Source of the DNA: Actinomycetota bacterium
GTDB lineage: Bacteria; Actinomycetota; Actinomycetes; Actinomycetales; Dermatophilaceae
NCBI GenBank assembly: GCA_020160805.1
Contig: JAIUPO010000010.1
Span: 55,798 to 119,797 of the forward strand
Direction of reading: 5' to 3'
Length of the DNA: 64,000 nucleotides
Shown: positions 1 to 7,494 of the stretch, one piece after another
Layout of the letters: each line of letters opens with the position of its first letter
Position numbering within the stretch: position 1 is the first letter of the stretch
Position numbers and translations under genes: made by a program
Notes under the pieces: generated by a model
What the model saw: the letters and a program-made list of their open reading frames with translations, nothing else
The model's database searches: none
Told to the model about the DNA's origin: nothing

Positions 1-308
1 AAGCGGTTCTCCACCTCGGCACTGCGCAGCGCGGGTCCGGTCAAGACAGTGCGTCGCGTCTTGCGGGCCGCGTCCGAGCTCGCGAAGGCCGCATCGGCCG
101 CGGTGAGGACCCGGGTGACGATGCTCAGCGCCGCGGCCTCCGAATAGGCGGCGCCGGAGGTCTTCTCGACCGGTGCGTCGTGCAGGCCGACGACGCGATC
201 GGGCAGGCCGCAGCCAGTCAGGCTGAGGCCGAGCACCGCGACCAGGCCGTTCGTGACGGCACGCCGGCTCAGCCAGGCAGGGGTATGACGAGGGGCGGGC
301 CTACTCAT
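1..308 (-). CDS. Putative lipoprotein (N-terminal part; gene runs off the left edge)
   Basis: The reverse strand is open from an ATG at 308 to the window edge, about 102 codons. The N-terminus begins MSRPAPRHTPAWLSRRAV, then has a hydrophobic stretch ending in the lipobox L-T-G-C (Cys at about residue 35), so the product is probably a lipoprotein anchored outside the membrane. The SRR pair ahead of the hydrophobic stretch could allow Tat export, which is inferred only. No domain is recognisable in the visible part. The ATG overlaps the TGA of the gene upstream (ATGA), so the two are translationally coupled, probably at the end of the acetyl-CoA acetyltransferase-meaB run. Confidence 0.65.
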   Translation of the reverse strand, partial: MSRPAPRHTPAWLSRRAVTNGLVAVLGLSLTGCGLPDRVVGLHDAPVEKTSGAAYSEAAALSIVTRVLTAADAAFASSDAARKTRRTVLTGPALRSAEVENR

Positions 309-955
309 CGCTCCTCCTCGGTGGTGGATCCAGAGACGGTGATGGATTGAGAGGCGGCGGGCCGGGGCCGGCGAGCCGGGCGCGCGAGCAACCAGCCGAC
401 CGTGGCCAGCAGGCCACCGGCGGCGGCGAGCACGAGGGCTTGGTAGAACCAGGTGTCATGCGCCCAACTCATCGTCACCGATTTGAGCGGGGAGGCGCCC
501 GGCACGATGAGCACCGACTCGGGAGCGGTCGCCTGGGTGATCGTCAGCTCGCCGGACCCCGCGATCTGCTGACGGTCGCGCCAGAGCTCGATATCGCCGA
601 GGCGCGAGGCCGGCCCGCTGCCCTCGGTGCGGGTCGCGAGATCCCAGCCGGGAAGCTGCACGCCCGTCACCGCGCGGTGCTCGGCGGAGCGCAGGACGGA
701 GGCGACATCGGACGGGGTGCCCACGCCGATGACGGCATCGGGAGCCTCGACGGCGATGCGGACATCGAGGTCGGTCCGGTTGAGAACCGATGGCGAGACG
801 AGCACAGGAACGCTGCCCGGATCGGGCAGTGTGAAGCGCGCCGTACCGGACGGCCCGAGGCGGATCGCGAGCCAACTGCCCGCGATCAGCGGGACCAGAC
901 CGGCGAGCGCGAGGAGCACTCCGAGGAGTCTTTTGAGCAGGGACACGCCGTCCAC
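305..955 (-). CDS. Membrane-anchored protein of unknown function
   Basis: A 216-aa protein starting at a GTG. An upstream in-frame TAG rules out a longer start. It has one hydrophobic segment near residues 5-32 and a second near 170-190, with about 140 soluble residues between them, consistent with an extracytoplasmic domain held by two membrane helices. I recognise no family. It overlaps the downstream lipoprotein gene by 4 bp, so the two products may act together at the cell envelope. It lies 131 bp beyond the stop of meaB on the same strand and may belong to that transcript. Confidence 0.6.
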   Translation of the reverse strand: MDGVSLLKRLLGVLLALAGLVPLIAGSWLAIRLGPSGTARFTLPDPGSVPVLVSPSVLNRTDLDVRIAVEAPDAVIGVGTPSDVASVLRSAEHRAVTGVQLPGWDLATRTEGSGPASRLGDIELWRDRQQIAGSGELTITQATAPESVLIVPGASPLKSVTMSWAHDTWFYQALVLAAAGGLLATVGWLLARPARRPRPAASQSITVSGSTTEEER

Positions 956-1086
956 GATGACCTATGGCACGGCAGATAACAAAATCGTCACGGCCGTTCC
1001 AGAGTCGTGAATCGTCGCGACTGTCGACGCCATCTGGATCGACTCGGCCGCTGACACCCCGCACGCAAGGCGGTGGTGAGCGCCGC

Positions 1087-2022
1087 TCACCAGTGGGTGA
1101 GGATCTGCTCCGCGAGAGTATGCGGATCGCTCGCCGCTCCGTCGCCCGTCGCCAGGCGGGCGGCGACCTGATGGTGAACCTTGCCGGTGATCGCGGCAAG
1201 AACGAGCGCCTCCACCTCGGCTGCCGCCCGCTCGGCGCGGCGCCGCTGCCAGGTGCCGGTGCGCTGGGCGTGGGCGCGGTGCTCCTCGATCGCGGCAAGC
1301 AACTCTGCGATTCCCTGGCCCGTCTGTGCTGAGAGGGAGATCACCGTGGGGCGCCAGGCGCCGGTCGGGCGAGCCGTAAGCCGGATGCCCGTCCGCAGGT
1401 CGGAGACGGTGTGCTCCGAGCCCTCGCGGTCGGCCTTGTTGACCCCGAAGATGTCGGCGATCTCGAGAATGCCGGCCTTGGCCGCTTGGATGCCGTCTCC
1501 GAGTCCCGGGGCCAGCAGGACAACGCAGGTGTCGGCACGCCGGGCGATCTCGACCTCGGACTGGCCGACGCCGACAGTTTCGATGAGGACGAGGTCGAAG
1601 CCAGCCGCTTCGAGGAGGCGGACGGCCTGTGGGACGGCTGCGGCCAGCCCGCCGAGATGGCCCCTAGCCGCCATTGAGCGGATGAAGACGCCGGAGTCGG
1701 TGGCGTGCTCACCCATGCGCACCCGGTCACCGAGAAGGGCGCCGCCGGTGAAGGGTGAGGACGGATCGACCGCGAGGACCGCGACCGTACGGCCCGCCGC
1801 GCGCAGCGTCGTGACGAGCGCGCTCGTCGTCGTGGACTTGCCCACCCCGGGCGGGCCGGTCAGTCCGACGATATGCGCCTCGCGCCCAGCCGGCAGGGCC
1901 GCGAGCACGGCACGCGCATCGGGGTGGCCGGACTCGGTGAGCGAGATGGCGCGCGCTAGCGGCCGGGGGGCGCGCTGCGCCACCCCGGCGGCCAGGGCGT
2001 CGATGTCGAGGGATCGGGGCAC
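1087..2022 (-). CDS. meaB: Methylmalonyl-CoA mutase-associated GTPase MeaB
   Basis: A 311-aa G3E-type P-loop GTPase. It has Walker A GPPGVGKST (residues 56-64), the family signature ETVGVGQSE (149-157) and the G4 motif NKAD (196-199). Length and motif order match MeaB/ArgK proteins, which guard adenosylcobalamin loading and reactivation of methylmalonyl-CoA mutase. It starts at GTG 2022, 41 bp after the acetyl-CoA acetyltransferase stop, so the two are likely co-transcribed. The epimerase and crotonyl-CoA carboxylase/reductase are close by, but no mutase gene is in the window, so its partner must lie elsewhere. Confidence 0.92.
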   Translation of the reverse strand: MPRSLDIDALAAGVAQRAPRPLARAISLTESGHPDARAVLAALPAGREAHIVGLTGPPGVGKSTTTSALVTTLRAAGRTVAVLAVDPSSPFTGGALLGDRVRMGEHATDSGVFIRSMAARGHLGGLAAAVPQAVRLLEAAGFDLVLIETVGVGQSEVEIARRADTCVVLLAPGLGDGIQAAKAGILEIADIFGVNKADREGSEHTVSDLRTGIRLTARPTGAWRPTVISLSAQTGQGIAELLAAIEEHRAHAQRTGTWQRRRAERAAAEVEALVLAAITGKVHHQVAARLATGDGAASDPHTLAEQILTHW

Positions 2023-2063
2023 GAGCGCCGGATCCGTGTGTGGATGGTGTCGGGTGAGGCCGG

Positions 2064-3263
2064 TCAGCCCGCCGCAGGGACCCGGATGATCAGCGCGTCA
2101 CCCTGGCCACCGCCACCGCACAGGGCCGCGGCACCGACACCGCCGCCGCGCCGCTTCAACTCCTGGGCGAGGGTCAAGGTGATGCGAGCACCCGACATAC
2201 CCAGCGGGTGGCCCATCGCGATGGCTCCGCCATTCGGGTTGACCTTGTCCTCCTCCAGGCCGAGTTCGCGGGCCGAGACCAGGCCGACGGCGGCAAAGGC
2301 CTCGTTGATCTCGACGAGGTCGAGATCGGCCGGAGTGATGCCCTCCTTGGCGCAGGCGGCCTTGATGGCCTCGGCCGGCTGGCTCTGCAGGGTCGAGTCA
2401 GGGCCGGCGACGACGCCATGGGCGCCGATCTCCGCCAGGTAGGTCAGGCCCAGCTCGTCCGCCTTCGACTTCTTCATCACGACGACGGCGCACGCGCCAT
2501 CGGAAATCTGCGACGCCGAGCCAGCCGTGATCGTGCCGTCCTTGGCGAAGGCCGGGCGCAGGCCGGAGAGCGACTCCGTCGTCGTATCGGCGCGGATGCC
2601 CTCGTCGGTCTTGAATTCGATCGGTTCGCCCTTGCGCTGCGGAATCTGCACGGCCACGACCTCGTCGTCGAAGAAGCCGTCCTTCCACGCCTTGGCGGCG
2701 TTCTGGTGGCTGCGCGCGGCGAAGGCGTCCTGCTCTTCGCGGGTGACGGCCCGCTCCCCCGTGTTGGCGGACTCGGTCAGGCCACCCATGCCCTGCATGG
2801 TGAAGACATCGGAGAGCGCGTCGAAGTCCATGTGGTCGCGCAGGGTGACATTGCCGTACTTGAAGCCGTCGCGGCTCTTCTCCAGCAGGTGCGGGGCGTT
2901 GGTCATGGACTCCTGACCACCGGCGACGACGATCTCGAACTCACCGGCGCGGATCAGCTGGTCGGCAAGGGCGATGGCGTCAATGCCCGAGAGGCAGACC
3001 TTGTTGAGGGAGAGGGCGGGCACGGACATGGGGATGCCGGCCTTGACGGCGGCCTGGCGGGCCGGGATCTGGCCCTCCCCGGCATACAGCACCTGCCCCA
3101 TGATGACGTAGTCCACGTCTTCCGGCTTGACCCCAGACTTCTCCAGGGCGCCCTTGATGGCGAAGCCGCCGAGGTCGGAGCCGCTGAAGCCTTTCAGCGA
3201 GCCGCTCATCCGCCCCATGGGCGTCCGGGCTCCGGCGACGATGACGGTGGGGTCGTTCGACAT
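2064..3263 (-). CDS. atoB: Acetyl-CoA C-acetyltransferase (thiolase)
   Basis: A 399-aa degradative-type thiolase that condenses or cleaves acetoacetyl-CoA. The acylated cysteine is Cys90 in NKVCLSG. The catalytic His352 sits in [10 protein letters not shown] and the second cysteine, Cys382, in [13 protein letters not shown] is also present. ATG 3263 is preferred over the in-frame TTG six bases upstream because AGAGG lies seven bases before the ATG. It is the first gene of a leftward run with meaB. As I recall, the mce, thiolase and meaB order is common in actinobacteria; here a regulator/membrane pair separates mce from it. The product can supply acetoacetyl-CoA for PHB or ethylmalonyl-CoA chemistry. 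Confidence 0.93.
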   Translation of the reverse strand: MSNDPTVIVAGARTPMGRMSGSLKGFSGSDLGGFAIKGALEKSGVKPEDVDYVIMGQVLYAGEGQIPARQAAVKAGIPMSVPALSLNKVCLSGIDAIALADQLIRAGEFEIVVAGGQESMTNAPHLLEKSRDGFKYGNVTLRDHMDFDALSDVFTMQGMGGLTESANTGERAVTREEQDAFAARSHQNAAKAWKDGFFDDEVVAVQIPQRKGEPIEFKTDEGIRADTTTESLSGLRPAFAKDGTITAGSASQISDGACAVVVMKKSKADELGLTYLAEIGAHGVVAGPDSTLQSQPAEAIKAACAKEGITPADLDLVEINEAFAAVGLVSARELGLEEDKVNPNGGAIAMGHPLGMSGARITLTLAQELKRRGGGVGAAALCGGGGQGDALIIRVPAAG

Positions 3264-3373
3264 GGCCAAACCTCTTCGTTCTTGCGATGGCGTATGCCGT
3301 CGACTCTAGCGAGCGCATCCGACAGGCCCACCTCCCCGAGACGGTGACCCTCACCACCCGCGCGACCGCGGGG

Positions 3374-3568
3374 TTAGGTGTCTGGGGTGAAGATCTGCTC
3401 GATGGTGGTCTCGAAGTAGTGGGCGATCTTGAAGGCAAGGGGTAGGGACGGATCGAATCGACCGCGCTCGATGGAAATGATCGTCTGGCGGGAAGTGCCG
3501 AGCACCTCGGCCAGGGCCGCCTGGGACAGCCCGTGCGCCGAGCGCAATTCGGCGAGTCGGTTCTCCAC
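3374..3568 (-). CDS. Small XRE-family transcriptional regulator
   Basis: A 64-aa single-domain Cro/CI-type helix-turn-helix protein. LSQAALAEVLGTSRQTII covers the two HTH helices and is followed by the typical S-I-E-R-G turn. It has no ligand domain. It resembles the small YozG-like regulators that are usually paired with a membrane protein, and its start lies four bases after the stop of such a gene here. The pair is probably autoregulated through the palindrome at 4048-4059. Confidence 0.88.
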   Translation of the reverse strand: MENRLAELRSAHGLSQAALAEVLGTSRQTIISIERGRFDPSLPLAFKIAHYFETTIEQIFTPDT

Positions 3569-3572
3569 CCCG

Positions 3573-4010
3573 TCACCGGTCCCGACGGCGCAGCCACAGG
3601 TAGCTCAGCGCGAAGGAGCCGACCCCCAAGACCAGCGCGTGCGCTAGCCCGATTGGCGCTAGCCAGTCAAGGTGGAGGGCGGAACCGATACCGCCCAGAA
3701 AGAGCAGGCCGCCCATCGTGGCCCAGAAAGCTGTGGCCGCTGCCTCTTGGAACCAGGCGGTCTCGACATCGCCGCGGCCGGATTCGAGCGCGGCATTCGT
3801 GGCGTTGCGATCGAACCACAACACCTGCAGCGCCGTGGCGATTATCGGCCAGGAGCACACGGCCATAGCGGCAACGGCCACGCTGGTCGGGTGCTCGGGG
3901 TTGCGCCATGCGAAGAGGGCCCCCATGGCGAGCGCGAGCGGGAAGCTGCACGCAATCGCCGGGAGCACCTTGCGCAGCGCGGTCATGATGGTGGAGGTCG
4001 TGAGTGTCAT
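3573..4010 (-). CDS. Four-helix membrane protein paired with the XRE regulator
   Basis: A 145-aa hydrophobic protein with about four predicted transmembrane helices (roughly residues 12-30, 42-62, 88-108 and 115-137) and a basic end, LRRRDR. It has no catalytic motif I can name. Such proteins commonly accompany small XRE regulators, so it is the likely regulatory target and partner of the gene just downstream. ATG 4010 has GGGGA seven bases upstream. The perfect palindrome CTTTACGTAAAG lies 38 bp upstream of the start, where a repressor could act. Confidence 0.75.
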   Translation of the reverse strand: MTLTTSTIMTALRKVLPAIACSFPLALAMGALFAWRNPEHPTSVAVAAMAVCSWPIIATALQVLWFDRNATNAALESGRGDVETAWFQEAAATAFWATMGGLLFLGGIGSALHLDWLAPIGLAHALVLGVGSFALSYLWLRRRDR

Positions 4011-4047
4011 GTCGATGTCCCCTGCCCTTAAGTGAGAGTCAAGCTTG

Positions 4048-4069
4048 CTTTACGTAAAGGGAGCTTTAC
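4048..4069 (-). promoter_or_regulatory. Candidate operator for the XRE/membrane-protein pair
   Basis: Perfect 12-bp palindrome CTTTACGTAAAG at 4048-4059, followed by an extra half-site CTTTAC at 4064-4069. It is AT-rich in a GC-rich setting, 38 bp upstream of the membrane-protein start and about 100 bp upstream of mce. Binding by the small XRE protein is inferred from position and symmetry. No promoter hexamers could be assigned with confidence. Confidence 0.5.
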
Positions 4070-4161
4070 ATCCCGCGGACCGGGTTGTCAGTGCACTTGA
4101 CTACGTGAGTCGGGCCACGCGCGGGGCGCGGGGGGGCGGGCCTGCGGCATACGCTCAGATC

Positions 4162-4611
4162 ATGAGTGCGACGAGCCTGCCCACGGACCTGTTCACGATG
4201 ATCGACCACGTCGGCGTGGCCGTGCCCGACCTCGACGCGGCGATCGCGTTCTATTCGGAGAAGTACGGCATGCGGATGCTGCACGAGGAGACCAATGAGG
4301 AGCAGGGCGTTCGCGAGGCGATGATGGCGGTCGGCGATTCCGGCTCGTGCATCCAGCTGCTCGCCCCGCTCTCCCCTGAGAGCACGATCGCCAAGTTCCT
4401 CGACCGGAGCGGGCCCGGGATTCAGCAGATGGCCTATCGGGTCGCGGACATCGATACGGTGGGGGCGACCCTGCGCGAGCGCGGGCTGCGCCTGCTGTAT
4501 GACGTCCCCAAGCGCGGCACGAGCAACAGCCGGGTCAACTTCATCCACCCCAAGGATGCGGGCGGGATCCTGGTCGAGCTCGTCGAGCCCGCCGCCGACG
4601 GCGGCCACTGA
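4162..4611 (+). CDS. mce: Methylmalonyl-CoA epimerase
   Basis: A 149-aa vicinal-oxygen-chelate protein that interconverts the 2R and 2S epimers of methylmalonyl-CoA. It has the metal-site residues His16 (DHVGVAV), Gln65 (IQLLAP) and Glu139 (VELVEP). The usual GIHH segment reads GIQQ (residues 87-89), so the third metal-binding His is Gln; I recall the same change in Streptomyces proteins. ATG 4162 gives a normal family length, although no clear ribosome-binding site precedes it and ATG 4198 is possible. Its placement near atoB, meaB and ccr supports the assignment. Confidence 0.88.
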   Translation: MSATSLPTDLFTMIDHVGVAVPDLDAAIAFYSEKYGMRMLHEETNEEQGVREAMMAVGDSGSCIQLLAPLSPESTIAKFLDRSGPGIQQMAYRVADIDTVGATLRERGLRLLYDVPKRGTSNSRVNFIHPKDAGGILVELVEPAADGGH

Positions 4612-4998
4612 GGCGCGCCGACCGCCTGGCGGCGCGGCGGGCAGGGCGGCGGTGGGCGACCAAAGTGACGATCTCGGGGCGAGGTCGTCACATTGGGCTG
4701 AGTTCGACAGGTTGACGTGACGACCTCGACCGAAACTGACGACCTCGCCTGACTGACGACCTCGGCAGCCGGGGGCTTACCTCGCGACGATCTGGGCGGG
4801 CAGGGCGACCAAAGTGACGATCTCGGGGCGAGCTCGTCACATTCGGCTGAGTTCGTCAGGTTGACGTGACGACCTCAGCCGAAACTGACGACGTCGGGCA
4901 CCTTGCGACGGGCGAGCAGCGGCCAATTCGGTTGTCCAGCAGCAATATTCATTGATCAAATGGTTGCGCCTTGGATCGAACTGGTGTACCATTTGAGA
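4612..4998. repeat. Gene-free stretch with a duplicated 90-bp unit and GACGACCTC words
   Basis: There is no coding signal in 387 bp. Two direct copies of a 90-bp unit lie at 4654-4743 and 4803-4892, with five mismatches between them. The unit carries the undecamer TGACGACCTCG or its close variants and complement again and again, for example near 4665, 4680, 4718, 4737, 4753, 4815, 4829, 4867 and 4886. Neighbouring complementary copies (GACGATCTC and GAGGTCGTC) can form hairpins. The array lies just upstream of the DUF222/HNH gene, so it may belong to a 13E12-like repetitive element. Confidence 0.8.
4956..4996 (+). promoter_or_regulatory. Inverted repeat immediately upstream of the DUF222/HNH start
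   Basis: TCAAATGGT (4956-4964) and ACCATTTGA (4988-4996) are perfect 9-bp inverted repeats separated by 23 bp, and they end two bases before the chosen start codon. The AT-rich sequence AATATTCATTGATCAAA, which includes the left arm, could hold promoter elements. An operator or translational control role is inferred only. Confidence 0.4.
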
Positions 4999-7002
4999 AT
5001 GACAGCGATGGCGCAGCACCCCACAGACGGGCCCCTCGGGCCCGCTGCCGGGCTGCGCCCGGCGGGTGGGTGTGAGGGGTTGACTCCGCTCGATGACGCG
5101 TGGTGGCCGCCTCTGGATGTCGAGGAGTTGGTCGCCGATTTCGAGGCGTGGCAGGACGAGCTCGGCTGGGATGACGTGGACGAGGCCGACGAGCGGGAGT
5201 CCTGGGCGCTCGCCGCGAGCGAACCCCGCTGGTGCGACCAGCCAGCCGGGCATGCGTGTGCGCTGGACGCTGGCGATCTGCCGGCCGGCCATGCGCATCC
5301 AGTGCAGGCCGATGATCTGACCGGCGGAGCGGAGTCGCTTCTGGGGACTGCACCCGCTGACGCGTCAGCGTTTGTCGACCCGGCAGGGGACCTGACGGCG
5401 GCTTCGACGGGTGCGGCATCGCCGGTCACGGCGGTGCGGGAACTCATCGGTTGGCTCGCTGGGCTCGTGCCGGATCATGCCGCCGATGCCATCGAGACTC
5501 CCGGCGACGAACCCAGCCTCGCGGAGTTGATCGACTTCATCGCCGGGCTTGAGCACGTCAAGGGCGCGATCGCGGCGACCCAGGCCCGCGCGACCGCGGA
5601 GTTCGGTCGGGCGACGGTGCGGGAGGCGCTCGCGAACCGGGCCTCCCTGCCGAAAGCCCGCTCCTCCATCGCGCCACAGATCGCGCTGGCTCGGCGGTGT
5701 TCGCCTGCGACCGCCGATCGGCTGCTCGGACTGGCCCGCGCGCTGCCGGGGATGCCGCACACACAAGCCGCGCTCACCGCCGGGGTCATCGACGAACGCT
5801 GCGCCGCCGCGATCGTCCGGGAAACCAATGTCCTCAGCCCGGAGTTGCGGGCCCGGGTCGATGAGTTGATCGCGCCACGGCTGGCGACGTCGAGTCTGAA
5901 ACAACTCGCCGGCGCGGCGGCGCGGTACGCCGCGGAACTCGACCCCGCCGCGATCGTCGCCAAACACGAACGCGCGATGTCCGAACGGGGTGTATGGACC
6001 CGGCCCGCTCCGGACGGGATGGCGTACCTGTCGATCTTCGGACCCTTGACGGGGATCGTCGGCGCGTACGCGTCCTTGCATCGGCACGCCACCGCGGTGG
6101 TCGCCGGCCATCACGAAACCGGCGCCCCCGACACGCCGGCGGATCCGCTGGATGAGCGGACCCACGCCCAGGTGATGGCCGATGCCGCGCTGCGGTGGCT
6201 CGCCGGACTGACACCCGGCCAAGCCTGTCCCGTCGCCCTCAACCTCGTCATGCCCGCCGAAAGCCTCTTCGCGACGCAGCCCGCGACCGTTAACACAAGG
6301 ACTACCGACTCCGTCGCCACTGGTGAGACCGCGATGACCGACGAGAACACCACGGAGGGCCGGGCCCCCAGCGGCGCCGGCGCCCAGCCTGACCCGGCGT
6401 ACAGCGTCCACCCGACTCCAGGACTTACCGCTACGCGCGGGCCGCGGAGCACCGAGACACCCGCCCGGATCCCGGGACACGGCATACTCCCCGCGTCACT
6501 GGCTCGACGACTCCTCCTCCACGGGTGCGAACCGCCCGATCCTGCGAAACCCACGCCACCCCAACACGATTCGTCCCCACCGGGCGCAGGGCTCCGGGAT
6601 GGCACTCGAGTAGCCGAGCCCGCGCAGGTCTTCCTGACCCGGGTTTTCACCAGCCCCGACGCCCGCGACCTCCTGGCCCTCGACGCAAGCGCGAGGCTCT
6701 TCCCACCCCGACTCCGGGCCGCCCTCATCCTGCGCGACGACACCTGCCGCACGCCATACTGCGACGCCACCATCCGCCACGCCGACCACATCCAACCCGC
6801 AGCCGACGGCGGACCCACCAGCCTGCGCAACGGGCAAGGACTCTGCGCCCGCTGCAACTACACCAAAGAACTCGATGGCTTCACCACGCGAGTTCTCGAG
6901 TCGCCGCAGGGGCACGGAGCCGGCCCGCATACCCACGTGACCGAGGTAACCACGCCGACAGGGCATCGCCATCTGTCCGTCGCGCCCCCACTACTCGACT
7001 GA
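4999..7002 (+). CDS. DUF222 / 13E12-type HNH endonuclease-like protein
   Basis: A 667-aa protein from ATG 4999. Residues about 130-400 form the DUF222 region typical of the actinobacterial 13E12 repeat family. The C-terminus carries an HNH nuclease-like domain, with CRTPYC (about 582), HADH (about 593), an N-G-Q segment and CARCN (about 615). A poorly conserved linker near 425-540 separates them. These genes are multicopy and mobile-looking in many actinobacteria, but their biochemical role is not settled. The duplicated repeat just upstream and its position between mce and ccr suggest insertion into a metabolic block. An earlier in-frame start at 4903 would run into the repeats and was rejected. 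Confidence 0.85.
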   Translation: MTAMAQHPTDGPLGPAAGLRPAGGCEGLTPLDDAWWPPLDVEELVADFEAWQDELGWDDVDEADERESWALAASEPRWCDQPAGHACALDAGDLPAGHAHPVQADDLTGGAESLLGTAPADASAFVDPAGDLTAASTGAASPVTAVRELIGWLAGLVPDHAADAIETPGDEPSLAELIDFIAGLEHVKGAIAATQARATAEFGRATVREALANRASLPKARSSIAPQIALARRCSPATADRLLGLARALPGMPHTQAALTAGVIDERCAAAIVRETNVLSPELRARVDELIAPRLATSSLKQLAGAAARYAAELDPAAIVAKHERAMSERGVWTRPAPDGMAYLSIFGPLTGIVGAYASLHRHATAVVAGHHETGAPDTPADPLDERTHAQVMADAALRWLAGLTPGQACPVALNLVMPAESLFATQPATVNTRTTDSVATGETAMTDENTTEGRAPSGAGAQPDPAYSVHPTPGLTATRGPRSTETPARIPGHGILPASLARRLLLHGCEPPDPAKPTPPQHDSSPPGAGLRDGTRVAEPAQVFLTRVFTSPDARDLLALDASARLFPPRLRAALILRDDTCRTPYCDATIRHADHIQPAADGGPTSLRNGQGLCARCNYTKELDGFTTRVLESPQGHGAGPHTHVTEVTTPTGHRHLSVAPPLLD

Positions 7003-7052
7003 CGCTCGCCCCAGGGCATCGCGCGACGGTTCTGCCGACGTCTACCGACGCC

Positions 7053-7319
7053 TCAGCGGCGGACGATCTCGAAGTCCTTGCGGCGGTTGCGGATCACCTT
7101 CACCAGCGCCGCGAGGGCGAACGGCAAGAAGAGCAGACCGAGGAGATAACAGCACAGGGCCAGGCTGTTGAAGGCCCACTGATCCGTGGTGCGCGCGTGC
7201 GGCGCATGCAGATCCGCCCACCGGCCCAGCCCCAGCAAACCAACCGCCAAGGCAAACTGCAGCGCAGGCGGCCAGTACGACCGCTCAACCTTCGGCGGGT
7301 GCCCTGCGATATAGCTCAC
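7053..7319 (-). CDS. Small two-helix membrane protein, unknown function
   Basis: An 88-aa reading frame with two hydrophobic segments (about residues 20-36 and 48-73) and a basic tail, KVIRNRRKDFEIVRR. It starts with GTG, and no strong ribosome-binding site is visible. It has no homologue I can name. It lies alone between the HNH gene, which converges on it, and ccr, which diverges from it. Confidence 0.5.
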   Translation of the reverse strand: MSYIAGHPPKVERSYWPPALQFALAVGLLGLGRWADLHAPHARTTDQWAFNSLALCCYLLGLLFLPFALAALVKVIRNRRKDFEIVRR

Positions 7320-7494
7320 GCCGACCAGGATGGCACAGCGTCGCCCTTGCGCCGCAGCGATTTCGCGCCGACGCCGCGCGTGACCCAGTTCACGGGTGAC
7401 CGCAATCTCATTAGCACCATCGGTCCCCCGCGCTCACCTAGGTTCGGTCACGACCAGCCCGTTCGGGCCCACGATGCCAAGGAGCCAGACCCCC

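Noticed and set aside
7320..7494. Promoter hexamers for ccrA
   Set aside because: Weak candidates such as CATTAG near 7410 exist, but no convincing -35/-10 pair could be chosen.
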